NCBI GenBank assembly: GCA_022360315.1
Contig: JAKSDA010000027.1
Span: 1 to 64,000, forward strand
Direction: 5' to 3'
DNA length: 64,000 bases
From: Pseudomonadota bacterium
GTDB taxonomy: Bacteria; Myxococcota_A; Polyangia; Haliangiales; Haliangiaceae
In this document: piece after piece, positions 54,701 through 62,114 of the stretch
Numbering within the stretch: position 1 is the stretch's first letter
How the letters are laid out: every line of letters begins with the position of its first letter
The notes under the pieces: generated by a model
What the model was told of the DNA's origin: nothing
What the model saw: only the letters and a program-made list of their open reading frames with translations
Databases searched by the model: none
Translations under genes and position numbers: made by a program

Positions 54701-57153
54701 ATCCTCTCTGGCCGGTTGCGCGCGTGCGATCGGTGATCGACGATTGCCAGGCTCGAATCGCGCTGACGCCGCCGGGCCACGATAATGCGGCGATCCAGAC
54801 CGCGACGGGCGAAACCCCCGAACCGTTATCCCCTCCGGTATTCACGGTCCCTTCCATCGAGCGCTGCGCGGCATATGGCACGCGCGATCTCGACGTCGAT
54901 GTTTCGGTCGAGGTTCCAGCATATGTGATGTATACGTCGGGCACGACCGGATTGCCCAAGGGCGCGGTGGTCACTCACCGGGCATGGATGCAACTCGCCG
55001 CCGCATTGCGGGAAACGGTTCACCACTCGTTGCCGCCCGGGCAGCGGTTCAGTCTCAATGGACCGCTGTATTTCGATACCTCAGTCAAACAACTGGCCCA
55101 GCTGATCTACGGTCACACCTTGGTCTGGGTTCCCGAAGCCATCCGGGCCGACGGAGATCAGCTCGGCGCTCATCTGGCCGCCGCCCAGGTCGACGTATTT
55201 GACTGTACTCCGTCGCAACTGGCCCTGCTCCTGGCAACCGGCTGGCCCGAATCCGCCGCCCTCACGCCGCATACGGTGCTGGTCGGTGGCGAGTCGATCG
55301 GACACCGCATGTGGCAACAGCTCAAGCGGCAATCGCGTGTGCGCTTCTACAATCTATACGGCCCGACCGAGGCCACCGGCGATACCACGGCGGTGGCTAT
55401 CGATTGTGGACATGCAATTCCGGTGATTGGACAGCCGTTGCCGGGCTGGGACGTGCACCTTCTGGATCAAAACATGCGGCCCGTGCCCATCGGTGTGCCC
55501 GGCGAACTCCATATCGGCGGCAACGGTCTGGCGCTGGGTTATCTCAACCGGCCGGCGGCAACCGCACAGGCATTTCTGCCTCATCCGTTCAGTGACGAGC
55601 CAGGTGCCCGACTCTACCGTACCGGTGATATGGCACGCTGGCTGCCCGATGGGCATTTGCAGTTTCTCGGCCGCTCGCCGCGTGCAGCCGGGCAGGCCAA
55701 GATACGCGGGTACCGGGTGGAAAGCGCCGAGGTAGCCCGGATGCTCGAAACCCATCCGGCCTGCGCTCGCGCCCACGTTGTTGTCCATGAAGACAGCGAG
55801 GGCATGGCCTCGCTGCGCGCCTATGTGGTGCCAGAAGGCCAACCTGTGCCCACCGAGCGCACCTGGCGCGATTTTCTCCGCCAGCGGGTACCCGCATATA
55901 TGGTGCCGTCGGTCGTTGTTTCCCTGGCCGCGTTGCCGATCACCCGCAACGGCAAGATCGATGTTTCGGCTCTCCCCGAAGGGGATCCGGTCGCCGTGAC
56001 CGGGCCGGACTACGTGCCGCCGCGCGACGATGTGGAACGGCGTCTGGTCGCGTTGTGGCAGCAGATCCTCGAGCGGGAGAGCATTGGTGTCAAGGAGCAT
56101 TTCTTCGACGTTGGCGGCCATTCGCTTCTGGCCGTCCGGCTCATGAACGAAGTGGGCCGCATTTTTGAAACGCCGCTTTCTCTGGCCGCCATTGTCGAGA
56201 ATCCGACGATCGAGGCCCAGGCCGCTGTCTTGCGTGATCAAACGCGGGTCCGTGGCTGGGACCCGCTGGTGTTGATGAATCCGCATGACCATCGGCGCGA
56301 CGAACGGGCTCCCTTGTACCTGTTTCCCGGCGCGGGCGGAAATCCCATGTATTTCTATCCCCTGGTCCGGTATCTCGAGCCGGCGCGACCGGTGTACGGT
56401 GTCCAGGCGTTCGGTCTGGACGGGGTCGAGGAGCCGCTTCGCGATGTGGCGGCGATTGCAGCGCGTTATCGCGCGGTGATCTGCGAGCGCCAGGCCCACG
56501 GTCCCTACTTTCTGGCAGGGCATTCGTTTGGCGGCAGAATCGCTGTCGAGCTGTCGCAGCAACTGCGCGCGCAAGGCGAAGAAGTGGCGATTCTGGCCAT
56601 TCTGGACACGGTGGCTCCGGTCTTCGACGCCGAGCCGTTTGGCAGCGATTGGAGCCACGCCCGCTGGCTGTTCCAGATCGCCCGGGAAATCGAGTTACTC
56701 GCAGAAGTGCCGCTCGACGTGACACTGACTGAACTGGAATCTCTGCCCGAGGGCCGACAGCTGGAACTGCTGAGGGACCGGTTGACCGATTCGGGCTGGT
56801 GGCCACCGGGCAGCGATGATCGTCTGTTGCGCGGGTTTGTGAATGTGTACCGGGCCAATCGCCAGACGACCTACCGGCCCCGGAATCCGGTGTGGCCAGT
56901 GCCGGTTGCTCTGTTTCAGGCGATGACGCCGCTGGCCGACCAATCCGACCCGTCCGGGCCGATCATGGAGTTGCGCAAAAAACGCGCTTGGGGCTGGCAG
57001 CCGCTCTCGTCGGTGCCGATTCGAATCTATCAGGTGCCCGGCGATCATCTCACGATGATGCGCGAACCTCATGTCCGCGTCCTGGCCAGGCGTCTCGAGG
57101 CTTGCCTCGATCGATACCAATCGCAACTGGACAGGGAACCACCGCAGCGTTGA
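45721..57153 (+). CDS. Terminal NRPS, modules 5-7: interface-A-PCP-C-A-PCP-E-C-A-PCP-TE
   Basis: The protein has 3810 residues. Residues ~15-270 are a truncated C-like domain without HHxxxDG. The A1 pocket by eye is D-L-T-K-I-G-E-V-G-K, practically the known Asn code, with PCP1 Ser801. C2 has HHLISDL at 1016-1022 (Leu for Gly). The A2 pocket is D-F-T-K-I-G-E-V-G-K, also Asn-like, with PCP2 Ser1908. The E domain (HHLLVDG, 2099) makes D-Asn. C3 (HHLLLDG, 2588) is a D-donor type. The A3 pocket is about D-T-K-D-L-G-L-G-D-K, resembling Glu/Gln codes (tentative), with PCP3 Ser3468. The thioesterase has GHSFGG (Ser3602), Asp3629 and His3776, and probably cyclises the peptide onto the beta-amino group, as in iturins (inference). 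Both Asn-type A domains read TPKGC where TPKGV is usual. Confidence 0.93.
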   Translation: MADLAQNSEYSPDDHLRLTDDRWRAHRTFWHAQLQRVGEPAAWFYAPPRGERSAGADRAAGQSLHLTSQARARVESLAADPLGRFAVMVAAVALVRWHYDGCDPLVVHAPPLEGVTRSSIPIIIAIERDDSIKSFLRRTAGIIQESYRYSDFPIELLCVRTLGYTRDQLSNLCVRAPLIHAPVRQRFPLELTLFLDRHCIAISDQADRLEQFIRHGFLEHIDLVLREFADADKAVCNIALVETAEQRSYFDVSYAHSAPLPLPAALFEQSARTHSERVAVRSEDGQTVTYGELNRRANRLAHHLRDALGVGPETAVAILSDHSPELVVAILGVLKAGAAYVPLDPAGPEQRRATVMTDSGASILLLHSDYLYETPPSATTRFVLDLELDDLTPAQPNSDPVPLARPDNLAYILYTSGSTGTPKGCQISLGSLSNYLVWARKTYFQYPQPQVGLFTSVVFDLTITGLLGTLISGGTMHVARSTAEPSGTLRAMVSPDHPANLLKITPTHIQLIEQLHMPGTNVERVIVGGEQLTTDHCRVLHHLNPTLVIYNEYGPTEATVGCTVQEIRSSDRHIHIGKPIAGAQVAVLNHLLQACPVGIPGQLAIVGAGLARGYRERPRQSARSFRPHPYLPGVRCYLSGDMGRLLPDGNIECFGRLDDQIKIRGYRVELGDIAWHLKQHRQVKDAVILPIGEGSARTLTAFVSTIGAVEADELKRWLAPRLPEFMWPAHVVAVDRLPVNRQGKLDRANLVELAERSRRALGHGTQPQTATQRALAAIWQDVFAIEGLGIHSNFFELGGNSLVAMQILSRVWQRWGHQLELHELFEHATIAGLGEWLDEQIGAQASDAQDSDTKDSNTKERTAQLGDRTDDRPYSIQRANRGRELPLSFAQERLWLLHQLEGPSAVYNLSTILRWDGPLHESALTRTIETIVERHEALRTYIGQTASGQAHQVLAAGLNHRLVDLQEFPEDRRELELSCLLDTDSDTPFDLTEGPLCRISVFRLAPENYVIAVTMHHLISDLWSMGVLVSEFVACYQAFCTGPEAQPGLPDVPIQYADFAAWQRDYLSGATMDRHLAYWQKVLAGADTTPILPTDRPRPARQTFCGSALDFQLDRALARSLRALAHETRSTLYMVLMTAFALLLSHYSGRRDLLIGMPVANRHHLHTEGLIGFFVNILVLRADMTGNASFRQLLGRIKSAMLDAYSHQDMPFEKLVEAVRPQRDPSRSPLIQVMFDMHNAPAGSLNLPDVTLTPIERGGRHAKFDLTLFMAERDDDVVGMFEFNRDLFDAETIRALAGHLCNLLAALASEPDRSVWSASAMDERERHHVRSLCTGPRREQPDITARNPRPIWYRAEQPGDRLLDRSPHTVNELFERAAEADPDGTALRLDDQHISYGELNRRVNQLAHHLRSSYQVVPESPVGLLLPRSDWLVVSILAVLKSGGAFVPIDPAYPDARIRQILDDAGISALLLHSETLSRVTDFDGELFACDVQCDLLDTPCDNPIPSHGPDNLAYIIYTSGSTGTPKGCYLSHANLAHYIDWCNHTYFASDEQGHFALFTSPSFDFTLTSVFCPLTRGKSLTIADRSAEISDLLGQYFDSTSPVDTIKLTPSHIELLSRLELEQGTMSTVILGGEALTPPQVSFLQRLNPGMKLYNEYGPTEATVGCIVARLESAQAPIPIGTPIADTDVYIMDNSGRQVPISVPGEIYLGGAGLARGYHGRPALTASRFVPHPDRPGQRLYRTGDRARLLRQGTIEFLGRMDNQVKIRGFRVEPGEIEATMRQYPGVKDARVVVRSAANQQSCLTGYVIPSDTGLERDSLRRFLASRLPAYMVPAALFTVGTWPLTVHGKLDVGKLPASDGASRSPGAHKTPPRTATEQVLAAIWCNVLRLPEVGVDDNFFELGGDSILMVQVASLAGQHGLSIAPSKIFDHPTIAELASEAVRRTEGTERQAEMGSFPLLPTQVAYFESAPPRPHHYNHSILVEVPKQLTARALTAILHELVEHHDVFRWRFVKQGDDWVGEHVEHIAHVGDGQGIATWKLDQLDLSQLAPAEQRAAIEKHTGRLQVGMDLAKPPLARFLWCDMGEGRPARFLWIMHHLLVDGVSWRILWADLVSLYEQMQRGDSLSLPPRTSSFKSWAIRLREYAQRDEMVGERAYWLAQLPRLRTDALFDHMSGVAKLVESKQHSTGSTLRAGDREEIGVRLTPEQTEALIRRVPRALHTRVNEVLLTALLMALAEYTGRDDIPVMMEGHGREPLFEDVDVSRTVGWFTTHFPVRVAVDDDPIVSLKAIKECLRSVPKNGIGYGMLRYFGGQLHNSLPQVLFNYLGQIDQHFHDGGRSWQPVAEPTGDDMDPDMPVSYLLEVNGVIAEECLTVGFVFPPAVISREQAGTLAEKTRRQLLDLIARAEKPQGHSITPSDFPTITLGQNSLDGLVADCLDRQGSSVIWPDFDIVALSPLQEGLLFHALHDRDSSAYFEQLSCRIRGPLDAYRFGKAWRQVSQRHEVLRSAFHWQGLEHPVRVVYSVPEIPWHRGDWSQLDGDEQKKRWQAWLREDRAKGFQPDVAPLLRLALIRCADQSFYFCFSHHHLLLDGWSVGNLLNEVFAVYRAMAEQRRPELAPVRPYRDFINWLKKRDQRHAGRFWRDQLDGFDRPTPLPFDQNGLANATREPHTVVYHVPDETVSRVESFAARHRLTLNTLVRGAWALLLGLHSGLSDVVYGVTVAGRVSEIEGVGDMVGLFINTLPLRVKFSSEQNTIVWLRDLQRAQVAMEPYSYSSLAEIRSASELRGSRPLFESLLVFENYPVDDALSRDSADLLFDRVEVFEQSNVPLVLAAIPDDGLALRLRYDPDRFDRASAGYIVETLSYLLAGLASHGDSALASVTASSAEFPRRSGDRARHPRMDAGNAGPEPAPFHRQFEARVQTHPESIALVDGEDSLTYGQLNRWANGMARWLRKQGVGAGTRVALLASRSHGSIAAILAAVKLGAAYVPIDPLWPVARVRSVIDDCQARIALTPPGHDNAAIQTATGETPEPLSPPVFTVPSIERCAAYGTRDLDVDVSVEVPAYVMYTSGTTGLPKGAVVTHRAWMQLAAALRETVHHSLPPGQRFSLNGPLYFDTSVKQLAQLIYGHTLVWVPEAIRADGDQLGAHLAAAQVDVFDCTPSQLALLLATGWPESAALTPHTVLVGGESIGHRMWQQLKRQSRVRFYNLYGPTEATGDTTAVAIDCGHAIPVIGQPLPGWDVHLLDQNMRPVPIGVPGELHIGGNGLALGYLNRPAATAQAFLPHPFSDEPGARLYRTGDMARWLPDGHLQFLGRSPRAAGQAKIRGYRVESAEVARMLETHPACARAHVVVHEDSEGMASLRAYVVPEGQPVPTERTWRDFLRQRVPAYMVPSVVVSLAALPITRNGKIDVSALPEGDPVAVTGPDYVPPRDDVERRLVALWQQILERESIGVKEHFFDVGGHSLLAVRLMNEVGRIFETPLSLAAIVENPTIEAQAAVLRDQTRVRGWDPLVLMNPHDHRRDERAPLYLFPGAGGNPMYFYPLVRYLEPARPVYGVQAFGLDGVEEPLRDVAAIAARYRAVICERQAHGPYFLAGHSFGGRIAVELSQQLRAQGEEVAILAILDTVAPVFDAEPFGSDWSHARWLFQIAREIELLAEVPLDVTLTELESLPEGRQLELLRDRLTDSGWWPPGSDDRLLRGFVNVYRANRQTTYRPRNPVWPVPVALFQAMTPLADQSDPSGPIMELRKKRAWGWQPLSSVPIRIYQVPGDHLTMMREPHVRVLARRLEACLDRYQSQLDREPPQR

Positions 57154-57172
57154 TGCCCAGGGAGAGTGTGAT

Positions 57173-59668
57173 ATGTCGAACCGAGAACTATCGATAGAAT
57201 ATTGGGTAAAGCAGTTGTCTCCATTTACCGGTCTGCTTCCGCTCTTGCCACTGGATCTGGCCGAATCGAATGGCAATGGGGCCGGGCAGGCAGCGATCGA
57301 GATCGCACTGCCAGAGGACATCGAGTCGTGGTCACCCCGGGGTTGGCCAGGCGAATCGCTGGACCGTCTCACCTTGGTCGCCCTACTGGCTATTTTGCGC
57401 CGGTATCATCCGGCCGGGGTTCCGCTGGTCGCGCTGGTTGCGGACTCGGATGAGGAGTTTTTGTTCGTCACTGGCGGCACAGAACCATGCTCGGCGATCA
57501 GCCAGGCCTTCGGTCAGCTGGACGATGAGCTGGACGCAGCACAACGACACCGAGCTGTCCCATTTGCCGACATCGCGCATCAACTCGGGCTGAAATACCC
57601 GGACCAGACGACCGGTTTTTTTCAGATCGGCTATTATACAGTGTCACCTGATTTGGCCCGGCCGCGCGGTATATGCAGTATGGAAATCGCCTGGGTGGAG
57701 AAATCCGGCTGCCGAGAGTTGTTATTGCGGGGAGCGAGCGACCGATTTGGCGCCGACTGGCTGCGCTCGTTTGGTCGGCAACTGCTCTATGTGGCAGGTG
57801 AAATTCTGTCCGAGCAACACTCCCATCAACACCGTCCCTCGACTGTCCCACTGCTTTCCCGATCAGAAGCGCATAAGGTGGCCATGCAGTACGGCATGAG
57901 GCCCGACCGTCGGCACGAGCCGTTGGCCCTCCATCGCGGCTTCGAGCGGCAAGCGGCTCGCATTCCGTTTGCCCCGGCAGTCACCCATCGGGGCGAAACA
58001 CTCAGCTATCGCGAACTCGACCGACTGGCCAATGGACTGGCTTGTCTGCTCTGCGATGAGTTCGCCGTGCAGCCGGGCGACCGGGTCGGTCTGGTGCTCG
58101 ATCGCTCGGCGTATATGGTCGCGGCGATACTGGCAATTCTGAAGGCCGGTGCGGCGTACGTGCCGATCAATCCCCGCCACCCATGGCATTTGAAGCGGGC
58201 GATCGCCGAAAATGCACGGCTCGATCTCTTGCTGGTCGCGGCGGACCAGCTGAGCCAGGTAAGCGCATTCGATGGCGAACTTCTGGTGCTCGATTTCGAG
58301 ATCGACACTGTGGTGCCGATGAGCCGTCCACCCGCAGTGCAAGACGATCTCGCTCGACTGGCGTACATCATTCACACCTCGGGATCTACCGGGGAGCCAA
58401 GAGGGGTAGCGGTCACCCATCGAGCCATCTGCAATACCGTCGCATGGCGGATTTCTTACTACGGGATCGACGAGAGCAACGTCAATCTGCAGCTGCCATC
58501 GTATGCGTTCGACAGCTCGGTGGCCGATATTTTCTCGACCCTGTCGGCCGGTGGTCATCTCATTGTGCCAGATGAGACAAAACGGCTCGATACGCAGTAT
58601 TTGGTCGATCTGATGCGGACGTTTGCAGTGACGAGTTTTCTCGCGGTGCCGAGCTATTACCGGATGCTCTTGCGTGCATTGCCATCCGGTGACGAGTCCG
58701 CACTCCGCTGGGTCACCCTGGCCGGCGAGGCGGCATGGCCCGCACTGGTGGCCCACCACTACGACCGTCTTGCCGGGGTCAAACTCTACAACGAATACGG
58801 TCCCACGGAAAACGCAGTGTGCTCGACGGCCTGTCTGCTAGAGCCCGGCCAGGCAACGGTTGCCATCGGGGTTCCCATCGACAACGTGTATGTCTTTGTC
58901 CTGGATGAAATGCTGCGTCCGGTGCCGGCCGGCGTCCCGGGCGAGATCTATCTCGGCGGTGCTGGACTGGCCGAGGGATATTACACTCGGGACGGCATGG
59001 ACCGGTCTGGCTTCGTGGCCAGTCCGATCCCCGATGTCCACCGGGGTATGCTGTACAAAACCGGGGATCGGGCGTATTGGCGCCCGGATGGGTTGCTGGT
59101 TTATGTGGGTCGAATCGATCGTCAGGTCAAACTGCGCGGTTTCCGGATCGAACTGGATCACGTCGAATCTGCCCTGCTCCGGCTACCCGAGGTCGATCAG
59201 GCCGCAGTGGTTGTAAAAGGGCACGATGCCAATGCCTCTCTGGTCGCGTATGTGTCGCTTTGCCGCGTGGCAACGAACTCACAATTTCGTGCGGCCCTGG
59301 GCGAAATTATACCCTATTATATGATTCCCGATCAAATTCACGTGGTCGAGGAACTGCCCCGCAATCGCAACGGCAAGGTGGATCGCCTGGTTCTGACCGA
59401 ACTCGAAGACGAGATCGTAACCACTCAGGTGAATGTCCCGGCGCTCGATCCGCTGACCGATGCGGTTCTGGAGATCTGGCGAGATGCGCTCCAGTCGCGC
59501 CAGCTCGGCCCTCACGACCAATTTTTCGAATACGGCGGCAACTCGCTAAAAGCACTCCAGGTCGTAGACTCGACGCGGGAACAGCTGAATCTGGATATCA
59601 ATGTATTACAAGTATATCTCTATCCCACAGTCGCCGAGTTCGTAGCCCAGCTACACAGTCTCACATAG
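57173..59668 (+). CDS. Stand-alone truncated C-like (interface) domain-A-PCP
   Basis: This 831-residue protein begins 19 bases after the thioesterase-bearing NRPS, behind AGGGAGAG. The first ~270 residues look like a degenerate C-terminal half of a condensation domain (it starts with a SIEYWVKQL stretch), without a catalytic HHxxxDG. The A domain has HTSGSTGEPRG near 400, an unusual variant of YTSGSTGxPKG. The pocket by eye is D-S-A-L-T-A-E-V-C-K, somewhat like aromatic (Tyr/Phe) codes (tentative). The PCP serine is Ser791 in GGNSL. It has no working C or TE domain, so it probably loads one amino acid for off-line modification, and the adjacent flavin enzyme is the obvious candidate. All A domains of the main line already have a C domain, so this one is surplus to the heptapeptide count. 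Confidence 0.88.
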   Translation: MSNRELSIEYWVKQLSPFTGLLPLLPLDLAESNGNGAGQAAIEIALPEDIESWSPRGWPGESLDRLTLVALLAILRRYHPAGVPLVALVADSDEEFLFVTGGTEPCSAISQAFGQLDDELDAAQRHRAVPFADIAHQLGLKYPDQTTGFFQIGYYTVSPDLARPRGICSMEIAWVEKSGCRELLLRGASDRFGADWLRSFGRQLLYVAGEILSEQHSHQHRPSTVPLLSRSEAHKVAMQYGMRPDRRHEPLALHRGFERQAARIPFAPAVTHRGETLSYRELDRLANGLACLLCDEFAVQPGDRVGLVLDRSAYMVAAILAILKAGAAYVPINPRHPWHLKRAIAENARLDLLLVAADQLSQVSAFDGELLVLDFEIDTVVPMSRPPAVQDDLARLAYIIHTSGSTGEPRGVAVTHRAICNTVAWRISYYGIDESNVNLQLPSYAFDSSVADIFSTLSAGGHLIVPDETKRLDTQYLVDLMRTFAVTSFLAVPSYYRMLLRALPSGDESALRWVTLAGEAAWPALVAHHYDRLAGVKLYNEYGPTENAVCSTACLLEPGQATVAIGVPIDNVYVFVLDEMLRPVPAGVPGEIYLGGAGLAEGYYTRDGMDRSGFVASPIPDVHRGMLYKTGDRAYWRPDGLLVYVGRIDRQVKLRGFRIELDHVESALLRLPEVDQAAVVVKGHDANASLVAYVSLCRVATNSQFRAALGEIIPYYMIPDQIHVVEELPRNRNGKVDRLVLTELEDEIVTTQVNVPALDPLTDAVLEIWRDALQSRQLGPHDQFFEYGGNSLKALQVVDSTREQLNLDINVLQVYLYPTVAEFVAQLHSLT

Positions 59669-59718
59669 TTCGAAAGACGAGGCAGACGCGACGAGTCCGC
59701 GGAGCGTTCGAGGTCATC

Positions 59719-61440
59719 ATGAGCAAGAACACAGCAGAATCGATCGACATCCCTGTCGCATACGACGTGGTAATTTGTGGCGGCGGCCTGGCCGGACTCA
59801 CTCTCGCCAGGCAATTGTCCCATCAACTACCGGAATGTTCGGTACTGCTCCTGGATCGGCTGGGCCGGCCGTTGCCAGACGCCACCCTCAAGGTGGGCGA
59901 GTCGACGATCGAATCCGGAGCCTATTATTACGCCCACATCATCGGCCTGGAAGAGTACCTGGAAAAAACCCATCTCGAGAAACTGGGACTTCGTTATTTC
60001 TACAGGAGTAGCCGGGGATTCGCGCACAGGCCGGAATTCGGTGTGGCCGATTTTTTGCCCGCAAAGTCGTACCAAATGGATCGGGGTAGATTGGAGAACC
60101 ATCTGCGCGAACTGGTGGCCGACAGCGGAATCGACTTTTTCGAAGACGCCCGAGTCCGAGAAATTAAACTCGGCGACAACGCGCCGCACCAGGTCATTGT
60201 TCGTCACAACGGTCGGGATCGAAGAGTATATGCCCGCTGGGTCGTGGATGCGATGGGCAGACGCCGCTATATTCAACGCCGGTTGAATCTGCGCCGCGAG
60301 AACAGTGCAGTGTTCAATAGTGCGTGGTTTCGGGTCGGAGGACGGCTCAGCGTGGACGACTTCGTGCCGTCATCGGAAACATCATGGCACGCGCGGGTGC
60401 AGCAGCCCCGTTGGTTGTCGACCAATCACTTGATGGGGCGGGGATATTGGGTCTGGCTCATTCCTCTCAGTTCGGAAAATACCAGTGTGGGTATCGTCGC
60501 TGCCGATGCGATTCATCCGTTTAACCAGTACAATACTTTTGATAAGGCGCGCGCCTGGCTGCGCCGCCACGAGCCAGCGCTCGAGGGAGAACTCGACCGG
60601 TACCCGCTGCTCGACTTCAAAAAGTACAAAAACTACAGCTACAGCTCCAAGCAGGTGTTTTCTACTCAGCGCTGGGCATGCATCGGCGAGGCTGGCGTAT
60701 TTGCCGACCCTTACTATTCAGTGGGCTCCAATATGATCGCCTTCAGCAATGGATTGACCAGAAAGCTGATCGAATTCGACCTCGCCGATCAGCTCACTCC
60801 GGAGTATGTAGACCATGCCAATCGACTGTTTCTCACCCTCAACGATACGTTGACTCATAACATCCAGCGATCCTATGCTTTCCATGACAACGCCTACATC
60901 ATGGCTCTGAAGACCATATGGGATTACTATATCGGGTGGACGACAACCGATCCGCAACTCTATCACGAGATCTATATGGAGCCGAAGCAGAGCAAGGCGA
61001 TGAGCGATCTCATCGCGCGCGTGGTGGTAGCTCAAGAGCGCATGATGAGGCTCTTCGAGGACTGGGCAGCGGCCAGCCCGGAGCCGCGAACGTGCTTTGC
61101 GTTTATCGATTACATCGAGGACCTGCCCACGCTCAAAGGTCTTTTTGTACGCAATCTGCCCGACCAGGCCGCGACGTTTCGGCAGTTTACCAGGCAACTG
61201 CGCGAATCGGTCGCACGCATCGAAGAACTGGCTCAGGTGATCTTCTTCATGGCAATAGAAGATGCCCTGCCCGAGCACCGGGAGTATTTCGGCAATTCTC
61301 CCTGGATCAATATCGAGGCGATCAGCCTGCATCCCGACCGCTGGGAAAGGGACGGTTTGTTTCGACCCAAGACCGGGGCACGGGATCTTCGTGAGTTGCA
61401 GGGCGAATTGTCTCGGCTTTTTGTTGCAAAAAGCCGATGA
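59719..61440 (+). CDS. Flavin-dependent halogenase-like enzyme
   Basis: This 573-residue protein has an N-terminal FAD-binding GGGLAGL (~19-25), KVGEST at 58-63 and WVWLIP at 244-249, which fits the WxWxIP signature of flavin-dependent halogenases. A later DPYYSVGSN segment corresponds to the flavin/chloride-site region. The ATG at 59719 was chosen because GAGG lies six bases upstream and the Rossmann motif follows at the usual distance; the long upstream in-frame extension overlaps the NRPS. It lies 50 bases after the stand-alone A-PCP gene, suggesting that it halogenates the carrier-bound amino acid. A related flavin oxidase activity cannot be excluded, since members of this superfamily also catalyse hydroxylation. 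Confidence 0.8.
   Translation: MSKNTAESIDIPVAYDVVICGGGLAGLTLARQLSHQLPECSVLLLDRLGRPLPDATLKVGESTIESGAYYYAHIIGLEEYLEKTHLEKLGLRYFYRSSRGFAHRPEFGVADFLPAKSYQMDRGRLENHLRELVADSGIDFFEDARVREIKLGDNAPHQVIVRHNGRDRRVYARWVVDAMGRRRYIQRRLNLRRENSAVFNSAWFRVGGRLSVDDFVPSSETSWHARVQQPRWLSTNHLMGRGYWVWLIPLSSENTSVGIVAADAIHPFNQYNTFDKARAWLRRHEPALEGELDRYPLLDFKKYKNYSYSSKQVFSTQRWACIGEAGVFADPYYSVGSNMIAFSNGLTRKLIEFDLADQLTPEYVDHANRLFLTLNDTLTHNIQRSYAFHDNAYIMALKTIWDYYIGWTTTDPQLYHEIYMEPKQSKAMSDLIARVVVAQERMMRLFEDWAAASPEPRTCFAFIDYIEDLPTLKGLFVRNLPDQAATFRQFTRQLRESVARIEELAQVIFFMAIEDALPEHREYFGNSPWINIEAISLHPDRWERDGLFRPKTGARDLRELQGELSRLFVAKSR
61413..61437. repeat. Perfect hairpin at the 3' end of the halogenase gene
   Basis: tcggcttttt (61413-61422) and aaaaagccga (61428-61437) form a perfect 10-bp stem with a 5-base loop. 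The hairpin lies within the last codons, immediately before the stop at 61438-61440. It is not followed by a T-run outside the stem, so it is not a classical terminator. It could still slow transcription or protect the 3' end of the second operon's messenger. Confidence 0.5.
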
Positions 61441-61518
61441 GCTCGGCACGATTCCCCGCAGCCGCCTCGCCCGCCCGTATTGCACGAAGAGGTGAGACTG
61501 GATGGCTAACGACAGGGT

Positions 61519-61857
61519 TTATTTCTTTTTGGGCGCCGCGTCGGCGACCGCTTTTTCGATTTTGGTCTGGGCGCTGTCTTTGTCGAGTTTGATACCCTCG
61601 CGTTTCAGATGTTTCATCAGGGTATCGGTTGCATCGCCGAGCTTCTTTTTGTTTGTTTCGGCGCTTTTTTCGGCACCCTTGTATTTCTGCTCGATAGCGG
61701 CGACCGCCTCATCGGCCAGCGCCGTTGTACGATTCATTTCCATATCCGAGATGTTTAGATTCCATTTTCGATTGAGATACCGCACTCCCAGTGCGACCGC
61801 TGTGGGCAAAACTGCAGCAAAGACCATTCCAGCTGCTCTATATAGTAATTGTTTCAT
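61519..61857 (-). CDS. Small membrane protein, holin-like (phage LLH-type resemblance)
   Basis: This 112-residue protein has one N-terminal hydrophobic segment (~8-26) followed by a charged helical region rich in Lys, Glu and Ala and ending in KKK. The arrangement of an N-terminal membrane anchor, an EQKYKG-like stretch, a Lys-rich helix and a final IEKAV segment resembles phage holins of the LLH (holin 6_1) family. AAGG lies before the ATG on the minus strand. It converges on the halogenase gene and shows no functional link with the cluster. The family assignment is by general resemblance only. Confidence 0.6.
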   Translation of the reverse strand: MKQLLYRAAGMVFAAVLPTAVALGVRYLNRKWNLNISDMEMNRTTALADEAVAAIEQKYKGAEKSAETNKKKLGDATDTLMKHLKREGIKLDKDSAQTKIEKAVADAAPKKK

Positions 61858-62114
61858 ACAAATACCCTTTGCAATAGGTTGCCGATTCGACGCATACGGT
61901 AGGCCATTTGCCGTCGAAAAGTCAAGCGTATTACTTTATCGAGAGAAGTAATGATCGGAATGGACGCAATAGTAGTTTTGTTTGTAGACATCCAGCTGAT
62001 GAGCAATCAATCGGATTTTGCGATGGAGTGAACGCTGCGCACTTCACCGGCGAGGTGCGGGCCGAGATCGTTCAGCGCTTTACTGTGCTCGATTCGAGCA
62101 GTAGCATACCTGCG
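61858..62114. other. Intergenic region between divergent small genes
   Basis: This 257-base stretch lies between the holin-like gene (minus) and the acetyltransferase (plus). It must hold the promoter of the former and probably of the latter. The only structure seen is a short inverted repeat, ttactt (61931-61936) and aagtaa (61946-61951), with a 9-base spacer, which could be an operator or chance. The acetyltransferase frame stays open upstream to 61908, so part of this region may be coding if an earlier start is used. Confidence 0.4.

Noticed and set aside
59077..59718. In-frame extension upstream of the halogenase ATG
   Set aside because: It overlaps the A-PCP gene in another frame and shows no domain; the Rossmann motif and ribosome site fit the ATG at 59719.
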